Shown: one piece after another, positions 1 to 13,400 of the stretch
How the letters are laid out: each line of letters opens with the position of its first letter
Numbering within the stretch: the first letter of the stretch is position 1
NCBI GenBank assembly: GCA_003991915.1
Contig: RQTK01000424.1
Span: 281,921 to 345,920, forward strand
Origin: Elysia chlorotica
Lineage: Eukaryota > Mollusca > Gastropoda > Plakobranchidae
Direction of reading: 5' to 3'
Length of the DNA: 64,000 bases
Program-made: the position numbers and the translations under genes
The notes under the pieces: generated by a model
Told to the model about the DNA's origin: nothing
Seen by the model: the letters and a program-made list of their open reading frames with translations, nothing else
Database searches by the model: none

Positions 1-10
1 ATCTATCTAT

Positions 11-60
<50 letters not shown>

Positions 61-114
61 ACCTACCTATCTATCTATATATCTATCTATCTATCTACTT
101 ATCTATCTATCGGG

Positions 115-149
<35 letters not shown>

Positions 150-150
150 T
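1..150. repeat. (ATCT)n microsatellite with a short (CTGT)n block
   Basis: Nearly continuous ATCT tetranucleotides with scattered substitutions, then several CTGT units at about 115-132, then more ATCT. The array is cut by the left edge of the window, so its full length is unknown. Confidence 0.95.
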
Positions 151-2162
<2,012 letters not shown>

Positions 2163-3118
2163 CCCTAAATTTCGTGCTTCTATCCTTTTGGACAATTAAG
2201 TGCCTGTTTTTGTTTTGGTTCAAGGAGCCGAAATCGATCTTAGTTATGTAACATTGGGTAAAAATGGCAGCTATGGCAAGGTTTATGTTACCTACAAGAA
2301 TCCCTTCAGGAGACGGGAGAATCCAAACTGAGATTCGAACATGAGAACCAACATTTTACTAGGTTTTTCTCTGAAAGCACAAAATGTGTAGATACCTTTT
2401 CAAGTATCCTCGGACTATGTGAAGTCTATGAAGCTTAACAGCTTTTGATTTTGCACTATGGCAAGGTTGTCTTTCAAATTATAACTCGCAATAATTTTAT
2501 GTGAGAGACGGACAGGAGAAAAGCGAGTAGAGGCTACATAAATTGAAAATAGATATAAAGACATATCTCAAGTTTGAAGCATTGTTCAAATCTGACAACT
2601 TTTGTTCACAATAATTATTTAGCACCAACACTTTTTTTATTGATGGTAAACGAGACTCCAGTAAATTTAGTGTTTAAACAAGCTAAGAAAATGTATACCC
2701 AAGGTTTCTTGAAGAAAGCGCCAACGTAGGTAGAGCCGTATGGCGTACTTGTTGTAGATTGAACAAAGGACCACAACTTGTAAGCCTAGAACATAACCTT
2801 TTGAGCTATCTAACGCCCATTCATAAACAAGAGCTGCAAGGCTTTCTGCATCTAACTGTTCTTCCACGGAGTATCAATTTTAATACAGTCATTATTTTCG
2901 TGATTTTACCAGTACAAGCTTTGCAACTGCCGTGCTTTACGAAGGACGCAGATGACGACAGCTGTTCAAGAAAGGGTTTTTTCCCACTTGTACCAACAGT
3001 GACAGTCAGTGTTGATAAAATTATCGCAGTATTAGAACTGGAAGGAGCAGGAGGGTAAGGGGTGCAGGATTTCATGTGAGATTAGAACACAAAAAAGAGA
3101 AGTTGTATGTCTGTGTGT

Positions 3119-3290
<172 letters not shown>

Positions 3291-3489
3291 TGGGTGGATG
3301 AATATTAAGCATAACCACCGAATCCAAAAGCACCTGGACCCACAAAGAACCAAAACTTCAGGAAGATAACGCAAACCATACAACAATAGATTCAAAAAGG
3401 CAAGAAATATAAAGCAAATCGTCAATGGGCACACAATGCACTCCATCCGAAAGTCTAAAACAAACGAAAAATTAAAAAAACAACAACAT

Positions 3490-3960
3490 GTAACTACCGG
3501 AACAAAAAAGCATGCCCGTTGATGACCATTGCCTCTCAAAAGGAGTTCTTTACAGAGCCACCGTCGAGAAAAAATCAGCAAAAGACACATACATAGACAT
3601 CACAGCGAATGAATTCAAATTAAGATACAATCAGCACACATCAAGCAGATTAAGCCTTCAGATTTAAACATAAAAAATCAGCTGCAACGCTTGGCGAACT
3701 GATATGGGATTTGAAAGAACAAAATATTGACTATAAAATTTCATGGGACATAATTGAAACAGACGAGCCCTACTCCCCAGCAAGCGAGCGGTGTAACCTG
3801 TGCATTTCGAAATAATCAACATCTTCAAACTAAAACAAAGCCTCAATGAAAAGAGCGAACTATACTGAACTTGTCCCCTCCGCTCAAAATACTACAAAAC
3901 TTTAAGGCGCTGACCGAAACACAGGCGCAACAAAAAGGCCGGAGACACACAACTAAACGC
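3490..3960 (+). mobile_element. Penelope-like element remnant (GIY-YIG endonuclease end)
   Basis: Pieces of plus-strand translation in different frames match the C-terminal GIY-YIG endonuclease of Penelope-like retroelements. About 3535-3635 encodes a piece with LYRATVEKK, then a YI-D-T core and FKLRYNQHTSS. About 3697-3810 encodes WDLKEQNIDYKISWDII followed by PYSPASERCNLCIS. In this family the Trp-Asp-Leu-Lys block and the CxxC following PYSP are typical. The copy is old, truncated and interrupted several times. It starts just beyond the (GATA)n array and ends shortly before an (ACT)n array, so microsatellites flank it on both sides. Recognition is by remembered family pattern; only the downstream end of the element is present. 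Confidence 0.7.
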
Positions 3961-4061
3961 CAGACGCCCAAAGAGAGTGGCAGATCGAGTCGCTCGAAAC
4001 ACTTGAGTCCTAAGACATGGCCACACTCTTAAGAAAGAAAAATATGATAATGATAATAAAA

Positions 4062-4356
<295 letters not shown>

Positions 4357-4357
<1 letters not shown>

Positions 4358-5157
4358 TGGAGGGGGTGGAAAACAGAGAAATGAAAAAAAAAAATGATGA
4401 GAGAAGCCTGGGCATTTAGCTTTTTATTTTTTTTATGTATCGAACTACCGTGTAGATTAGTTGGTTTGTGGGACTGAGAGTAAATTTGTGTTATTAATAT
4501 CATTAATTCTGTTGCTTTCTGGAAAAGCATCATTCGTGCATACTCAACCATGGTCGTAGTATGAAGCTTACAGCGAACAACATAATAGAGGGCATACGCA
4601 ACTTGCTTTGTTTACTATTATGTGGCTGCCACTTTGCAAAATTTAAGGTTAAATTAAAAATAAAATAACGCAACTCTGCTGAGTACAAAGCTCATGCTTA
4701 CTCTTCTGTAGGAGTACTAAACATAATATTTATTTTATTTCTATTCTTTCCCAAAATATATAATCTTTATTGAGATCGTTATCTAGTTAATTTAGATGTT
4801 TTGTTGTTGTTCAGTTTACTCATGATTGTTTTAACTTGCCAATTGTAATTGTTTCTGTTTCTCTATTGACTATTTTGTATGCGGACTTCCCAATAACAAT
4901 GTCTGTGCATTTCTACTGCATTATAAGAACTATTGACAAAGCTATTAAAGGCGAAACGTTTACATGTATTTTCTCTATAATTTCTAGTTGTGTTTGATTT
5001 ATTGTGTCCCTCAGTTGCTAAGTTGTGCGTATTCTTCTATTTATTATTATATTATTCCTATTACTTGCGCACATGCATCTACTTTTAGGTCCTTAGCAAC
5101 TGAGTAGGTGTACTCTTAAGTGTTGTGCTCTTGATTCCTTTTTGGATACATTTTATA
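4357..5157. other. Intergenic sequence, no gene seen
   Basis: AT-rich, with no supported exon. A 26-bp string at about 4902-4927 recurs at about 5271-5296, directly after the next (ACT)n array. Confidence 0.45.
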
Positions 5158-5271
<114 letters not shown>

Positions 5272-5399
5272 TGTGCATTTCTACTGCATTATAAGAAACA
5301 AACAAAAAAACATAAACATTTTTCTCTGTTAACGTTTGGTGCAGGTACATCATCCAAAATTTTAAGTTTACGTTTTATGTCAAGCCGTTAAAAAAAAAC

Positions 5400-5850
5400 A
5401 ACCTTATGTTGATTTCAGCTTGGCTAGATCAAGAAACTAAATTATAGGGGCCTGTAGAGATCTAGAGTTTAGATCTTAGACATCTAGAATCTAGATTATA
5501 TAAAGATCCAGACCTAGACTCAAGATCTAGATATAGAAACAAGACTCAGGTCTGGAAATCTATTATAGCAAGAAACTGAATTATAGACATCTAGATCTAG
5601 ATCTAGATCTAGACTCGAAATCTATTCTAGATGTAAACTCTGGACAATTTAGATTTGTACGGCTCTCTTACTTTATCTAGATATAGAATGGTTTTAAAAC
5701 TTTAACTAAGTTTAAGAATAGATAAACAATTTCTAGATCTAGATGTAGAACAAGATCCGGATCTGATCCAGGCACTTTTACAGTTTATATAATTATAATT
5801 GATCATACAAGATGGATAGGCAGTTAGATCTATCTAGAGCTCTTGAATCA
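5400..5850. repeat. TAGATC-rich cryptic repeat block
   Basis: The hexamer TAGATC/AGATCT and one-step variants (TAGACC, TAGATT, CTAGAA) recur at irregular spacing over about 450 bp, with a short pure run at about 5590-5612. It looks like a degraded hexanucleotide satellite. A second such patch lies at about 46290-46480. Confidence 0.7.
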
Positions 5851-7834
5851 TCAGCTTTTGCCGATATGTAGGGTGCTCTCAAACTAAAAGAATTGTAGAA
5901 CCAAATCCTTTCCCGTTAGGATACTCCCCATAGACTGAGGGCAGGTTTACATTAACCTTGCTTAGGATATATTTTTGATGTATAGGAGAGTCTGCATCAC
6001 TGAGGAGTACAGATGACGAAGGTTAGACCGTATTGGCGAGGAGCAGGTTCGGAGTCTGAATCTCAGCCTGTGTACCCTCTACATCTAGAATTCCCCAGGA
6101 AACCTGGTTGAAATTGTAAACAATGGGAAATTTAGTACAAATTGATTATTTTTTGGTCATTGATCACTTCATTGCCCTTGTCTTTCATAACCCTGGCTGT
6201 GCTGGGCGCCTACTGTATAAAAGGGTAGCTCTACGACCCCAGCTCAGGGGAACGCTCAGTATTAGTGGGTGTTTTGAGGACGATCTTGAGACGTCATCTT
6301 GTCACAGTAAACCTTGTCTTGTTCACTTCAAAGGACTCAATGTTTCTATTCTAAGAATATCAACCAATGAAAAGGTGCAAGTTTCCTTGTCTTGTCTTCT
6401 CCATTGATCAATCTTATAAGCAGGCTTTGAAGTATGGTGATGCCATCAAGCAGACTGTGAATTGTGAAGTCTGGTTTTTTGTTATGTGTGCATAGAGATG
6501 ATCGCCCGATGTCTCTGACCAGTGAACAGTATATATAAATACAATGTGTGTTGATACTGCTACATTGAAGAGTCTTTGAGCTATTTCATGATTTGGGCAT
6601 TGAGAAAACACCACCCTTTGACTATTGCGGTTGAGATGAAGTGATAAGAGAGCAGGAGAGATGTAAGACAATAAGTTACAAGTTCCTCTGCTCAATTTAG
6701 TGTGAAGTGGAGATGAAAACAATTTGTAGTTTGTGATCACGTATCAGACAAGAGAGTGAACATTCCCTTGGCACCTTCTCTCTCTCTGATTTGACCAATA
6801 AGCAGGATGGGATATGGGCAGCTTTTCTCTTGGATATGACCAATAGGCGCAAGCTCTGCTGTACGACATGGACTACTCTCTCTGATTTGAACTGGACAGG
6901 ATTCAGAATAAAAGGGGCATAGAACTGCTGTCTCTCACCTGAGCGATTGGCATTCTGGGGTGTGTTGGACAATGAACTATATAACACTGTTGATTCTGGT
7001 TCACATGTACATGCACTCACCAAGTATCCGATACCGATAAACTTCCCATTCATTATTTCTAACTGAAGCAAACTTATGCGGTGACATACAAACAAATATG
7101 ATAACCATTCATATACACTAAATGCACATTTAGTAGCTTTTTATGTTTTAGAAAATATGGGGTTTTCACTCTTTACATATAAATGGAACAAACTGTCCCT
7201 ATGATTTCACACCATTGCATGAACACCTCCTGAGGCCTGCAGACTTTGCAGCCACACTCCAATGTTCATACTCAGCCTTAGTGGTCAGCTCCATGCTGAG
7301 GTTACACTCTCGGCTGACCACACACACAGTACCAGAGTTAAATTTCGCTAAGAACCTGATCTACAGGTCCAAAAACCTGATCTTTTTACAAGTCTCATAA
7401 GTACATCTGTATGCTCGTGGGCGGAGACTGCTGATCAGTGATTGTGAAATTTAAACAAATTAAAACACTGCTTGTGCTTCTAGTGGCATAGAATAATTAT
7501 GTGGCATTGAGGCTGCTTGTGTGTGATATCACATCAATGGAACATTTTAACATAGTTTAACTCCACTGTGCCAGTGCTATTTATAAGTAAAACTCATATA
7601 AGAAAATCATACATGTAAATTACTTTGAGTTTTGAAGATTACTTTAATCATTTTGATGTAAAATGCTCTAAAAAAATGTCCCCTTGAATTTCTAAACCAG
7701 AAATCGACATCTGTCGCTGTGGCTCTTGTGGTGTGACATATATCATTTAACAAGATGTCTTGAGGAATGAATTTTGCTGTGAGTCCTTTTTGGAGTGATG
7801 ACGTCAAGCTTGGACAAAGCTGCCGACATTAAAT
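5851..7834. other. Region upstream of NAA60, no exon assigned
   Basis: Somewhat more GC-rich than its surroundings at about 6180-6320 and 6880-6960. Open frames of 60-130 codons occur on both strands but none has a recognisable domain. It probably contains the promoter and 5' UTR of NAA60; no TATA-like element is obvious. Confidence 0.4.
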
Positions 7835-7902
7835 ATGGAAATGCAACCTCCACTTTCAGCACTGCGAATCCAGCAAGAAGTTCAGCTTCGCTTTCTTAGT
7901 CC
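7798..7902 (+). other. Possible upstream ORF overlapping the NAA60 start
   Basis: An ATG at 7798 opens a 34-codon frame (beginning MTSSLDKAAD) in the +1 frame relative to NAA60. It runs past the NAA60 ATG at 7835 and stops near 7900. If the transcript starts upstream of 7798, this uORF would reduce initiation at the main start. It depends on where transcription begins, which cannot be seen here. Confidence 0.35.
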
Positions 7903-10343
7903 CAGCGATATTGAAGAAGTGAAAACACTTTGCAGGGATTGGTTTCCTATTGAGTAAGTCTTCTTTTTTATAGTCTATTTGTCCCTTTCAAATAAAATAG
8001 ATCCATATAAATACAATCAAACTCTGATATAAGGGCACAAATGGGACTTTTTAAAGTGCTGTTACAACAGAGCCTATTAAAACATATACTCTTTTCAGGA
8101 ACATGAATACATTAAATGACTGTGGGGAAAAAGCACAGAAAAAATGGGATGCAACTCATTATACATGTATTCAAACATTATCATAAGTTACTTCCCTTGA
8201 TTAATTACACGTGGCTATCTCACGTCATTAATTTTGCTCAGCCATTCATACTGCAACACAGCACTTCCCACTTTTCATTTCTTTGACCTCATATGCGCAA
8301 CTGATTGCAGGCCTTATGTCCTTTAAAAATAGACTTCCCACTTTTCATTTCTTTGACCTCATATGCGCAACTGATTGCAGGCCTTATGTCCTTTAAAAAT
8401 AGATCTAGTCGTCCTTGTGTGAAGGTCGGTAAATTTTATTTTATATTGCTAGCAGAGCTCTAGCCTTGATTGATTCATGAACACTAGATTAGTCTACATC
8501 ATTATTTCATGACCTCCGCCTGTGTGAAAATTGGGAGGGGGTGAGGAGGAGGGGTTTAATGGCTTTATTTCTAGAACTTTAAGTGATAGCCCCATGCATG
8601 TGGTCGTATGCCGAGACAGGCACTCAGGTAGGGCATGTGGAATCATAAATTGGAATAAGGGAAAGGGAAGGATAAAGATGAGTACAGATATTGAGCACCT
8701 ATGTGACATTAAATTAATACTGTTAATATCACAAAGTTAAACCTTAGGGCATGTAATTTAATAAACGGAGCAGATGAACAGAAAGAAAACATTTAATCAT
8801 CATGTGGAAACATAGATGGAATGACAAGCAAATGAAGACCACTCACTAGTCATACAGATAGTTTGGGATTAGTGAAAGAAAACCCCAATCAATGTGTTTA
8901 TCAAATCAATTGATAACATGGAGAACTTTCATTGCCGATGTCTGTAACCGATATGACACAGAGTCTGCTCTAGAAATTGATCTAACTCTATTGCTTTTGT
9001 TTCGTACCAAAGATTTATTAAGATGTGCTAAAATATAAAGTGTTGGCCGAGGACATTTTTTTCTTTTAAAGTGACAACGACAGATCTTTGGATTTTAGCT
9101 GTTTGATATTTGAATTTTCTGAGGACATATATAGATTCAAATAAAATAACCTTTTTTCTTAAAAAATGTTGACGATTATCTCTTTAATTTATATGAATTT
9201 GGAAATAAATAAATGCCGGCACATAAAGCATTATGTTTCCTTCCAGAGAGAAGCAATTGCAAAAGACATGTACTTTATAGTAATCCTGATTGCTTTGTTT
9301 CAACAGGTACCCTGACTATTGGTATACAGATATTACGTCAAGCCCACGATTTTACTCCCTGGCAGCTACACATTACTCTCGTATCATAGGCTTGGTTGTT
9401 GCAGAACTAAGATGTCAGGAAAAGTTGAATAAAGAGGTAACATTTTTTAAAGACGTGGCATTTAATGCACAGTTTACACTTAACTTAAACATGTTTTGTC
9501 ATTTCAGTAACAAACTGTTTACAGCAGTATTAGTCTGTCATGGTCAAATGCCTGTATGATTGTTATACATTAGAAGAATTACCAAGCCAACGTTTGAAAT
9601 GAACCTAGGTCCTGTTCAATTTTGTCACTGTTTAAACGGGTTTAAATCTTTTTTTCAGGACAGCGATTTGCTAGCCAACCAATTCCCTCCTAATACTCAA
9701 GTGGCATATATACTCAGTCTTGGAGTTGTTGGTGACTTCAGGAGAAATGGCATTGGTAACGTAAAACAAATTTCTTTAGTAACATAGTAACAACTGTGTG
9801 CATACCTTTGAAATCTTTTATAGTCTTTTTTTACCAAAACAAATAATTATATAAAAAAGAGTCTTGAATCTAAGGTTAAATATGTAGACCTGCATGTCTG
9901 CTGATAATTGTCAGATCTCCAACAATTACTGCCAATCAGCTATTATGTCATTTGATACGGCAACTTTACAAAATAATTGTAATTTTACAAGAGTTTGATT
10001 CTTGTTTTGTCTCCACAACTTCTATGGAATATTTTTTTTTTCAAATGCTAATAGAATAATACCTTAAAAAAGCAACTTGTAATTTTCCTGTTCTTTTGCT
10101 AGTGTCCAAAACAATAAATTGTCGTACTTGTCCACATGGAATGCCTGGAAATCTGTGAAGCTGAAAAATAAGGCATAATGAGATGAGAGCATAATTATTT
10201 TTGTTCTGTCTTTATCATCGGAATTCAGATTCTAAAATATTACTTTAAAACAGACAGATATAAAATAATACGATACATAAAAGCTTATTTGTCGTGCATT
10301 GATTTAACATCATAATTTTCAACTGGGATCACAAATCTATCAA

Positions 10344-10412
<69 letters not shown>

Positions 10413-13400
10413 AAAATGATATTTTACGTGTCTTGTCTTAATTCGATTCAGGTTTTGAAAATAAATATGTTTTTTCTTGTTGTTAGTTTTTTTGATGATA
10501 TGAAAGCAATGCTGGTTGATATGCTTAAAGTTATCTTACTGGTATTCTGCTGAAGTGTATGTGTTAAGTGTTCCGCTCATAATATTTATGTTTCTAAGTT
10601 TTTCAAGTCACTATATTCGTGTGTATTTGCTTTATTTCAGCATCTTTATTACTAGACAGTCTGTTGTCATATCTGACTGCAAAGGAGCGCTCAAACTGCA
10701 AAGCTGTGTACCTTCATGTCTTATCAACTAATACAGTTGCCTTACGTTTTTATGAGAGGCGTAAATTTAGAAGGCATCTCTTTTTACCTTACTACTACGC
10801 AATTGGTGGGAAAGCAAGAGATGGCTACTCGTATGTGTTGTACATCAATGGTGGACAACCCCCATGGTCATTGCTATATCCTTCTGAAGATTGAGAGATT
10901 ATTTTCATTTTTAAGTTATATCTTTCCTTTTTCTGATTACATTGGGACTTGTAAAACAAATTCTAAAGTATTTTTTTTTTATAATTTTTTTTTTCATAGT
11001 TTGGATTCTCTAGGGCATTGATTAAAAAAAAAAAAGCTGTGTGGGCTATGTCTTTGAGAATGTCAGAAGTGATTTTTTTTCTTCTTCATAAATGTATTTA
11101 ATTCGTTACCAAAAAGATTTTCCTTAACCTTTTCACTGATTATTTGCCGCAATGTGGTAAAATGTTAAGAAAGCTTCAACCTTGTGCACTGCCTCGTCAA
11201 GTTTACAATGCAGTGCGTAATTTATTCCTGCGCTTGCTCTCAAGATCGGCATCAGAAGCCTCTCTCAAGATTTTATCTACAGGGTGTGTATATTTTTTTC
11301 TGCACTTTTAGTGGTTTTTGTTTATTTTAAGCACCTATTGAATATTGCATAATTTTCCTTATGAAATCATTTAAACGTACTCTTATTTTGTGCATCCATA
11401 TTATTTTTTCAGTTGTATTTATCACATTTTGGATTGGTGATTTTGGTTTAAATTTTTGGATCTTCAAACTCAGAAGCCAATTTACCTGAGCCTTATTAGC
11501 TTTAAATGCATTTTCAGGCCTTTCAATAAGTTTGTATGAGCCAAAGCAACCTAAGTCCAAACCATTTAACTTTCTGTTTTTCTGAGGCATAGACACTTTG
11601 TCTTGACCTGTTTAACTGCCATTCATTTTGCATTACTGATCATGCACTTAACACAGAGAAAACGGTTTGTTGCAGGATTGACTAATGAGACCCTTTTAGC
11701 CAAAAATACAGTATTATCCCATGCCAAGTAATACAATAATATGTACCACCTGACAAAATTGTGAAAAGAACAATGAAATAGCTGAAATATAAAATGTTTG
11801 CTAAATTTGTCAATCTTACCAAGAGACCTTTATCAGTTCAAAGATTTGTAAGACTCAATATTTTAAAGAATTGTATAATAAGTAGAACCAAATGCTATAA
11901 ATAAGCCACTGAGCAATCTTATCAATCAATATGAAAACAAAAGGTTACAACAAAATATAACATGAAGCTTTTCGTTGCTGGATTTTTCGATTTTTATGGA
12001 AAAAAACAACAGTAAAGCGAACACATGTATTATCAGAATGGAAAGCTTTTTTTTTATAAGACAGTACAAAGAATGGTGACTTTGAAACAAAGAAGTGATG
12101 GGATCATTAGGAACAAGCCAAACCTATGAACAAAATTATTACCAAGACGTGCAGCCTATTGTATCATGTTCAAGCCATCTTTAATTCAACAGCATTTCAA
12201 GTATCATTTTTATACTGTTTAATGAAACTTTGTGTTAATTTTCTTTTAAAAAAGTGTTTTAAACAGTCAAATTATTCAGAAGGATTGCCCGTTTGATTCG
12301 ACATAATAAAAGGGAATTGTAACAAAAATAAGATAGGAAAGCAAATTTAACATAAAATAATTTGCAAAAAGTGTGACAAAATTATTTCAATTCGTGAATT
12401 TTCAAAGTGCAGCTATTTTTGTCCCAGAGTGTATAAATAGTTTGGGCATATTAAACCTGCAATCTATTATTTACCCCAGAGTCAAATTATTCATAATAAA
12501 AACTAACAGTTTAAGTATTTATTTAAAAGGAAAGATCCATTTTTTTAAAAATATTTATTTGTCACTAGTGGACATAATGCATACTTTTCCTCGGACTGAA
12601 TAAAAAGTAATTTATTAAAGTAACTCCTGTTTCTAGATACTTTGTTATTTTTTGTAACTAAAATTTCTGTACAGTTTTTTAAATTTTTTTTTCTATTTTC
12701 TGTCTCATAGTTATACTTTTCCTGTCATATATGTGTAAAATGGTTCAAGGTTTTTGCTTGTTTTTTTTTTTCTTTCTTCATCATTATGATTTTATTTGAA
12801 AAACATTTAAAACAGCCATGTTGTTTTCTATCTTCTTTATTCATTTTGTGTACCTTCACTTTCTTTTGACATTTTTCCTATACCATGGTAGAACAACATA
12901 GAAAGATTGACACACAGCTTAGTTGAAATGAAAGGTAAGTATATCCCTTACATTTTTTTTCTTCCATTTTTCTTTTGAAAAAAAAAAAGGACAGTATTGG
13001 GTACCTTTTCCTAAATAACTTATAAGTTTTTTATTATCCCTTTGGTATGTGTAAGTATGATCAGTGTTTTAGATTTAGTCGAGGTAATTTATAATTATTG
13101 TAAAAATACCCAAGGTTTCAGTACTTGCGTCTATAATATTTGGATGCTGGGTAGCATACACTTTGTGGCATTTACTGATTCTAATTTAAATGATATAATC
13201 GTTCCTTTATTTGCACCTATACATTTTTTTTGTTTACCATGATTGCTAAAGTAATAACTGGGGAAAAGTATTAGAATAATTCCTAGTATGTTGCTACAAA
13301 TATGTTAAAACCTTTGTTAGTTTTCTTTTACAAAATGTTTTGATTATGATCCAATTTTATTAGGTACAACTACCAGCAATCATACCACATGTGAATACTG

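Noticed and set aside
7607-7807. Minus-strand frame overlapping the NAA60 promoter area
   Set aside because: No domain and overlaps the likely 5' UTR of NAA60 on the other strand.
10876-10894. NAA60 ending at LLYPSED with the stop in exon 4
   Set aside because: The downstream block DYLPQCGKMLRKLQPCALPR matches the family C-terminus and the U12 signals explain the junction, so the apparent stop lies in an intron.
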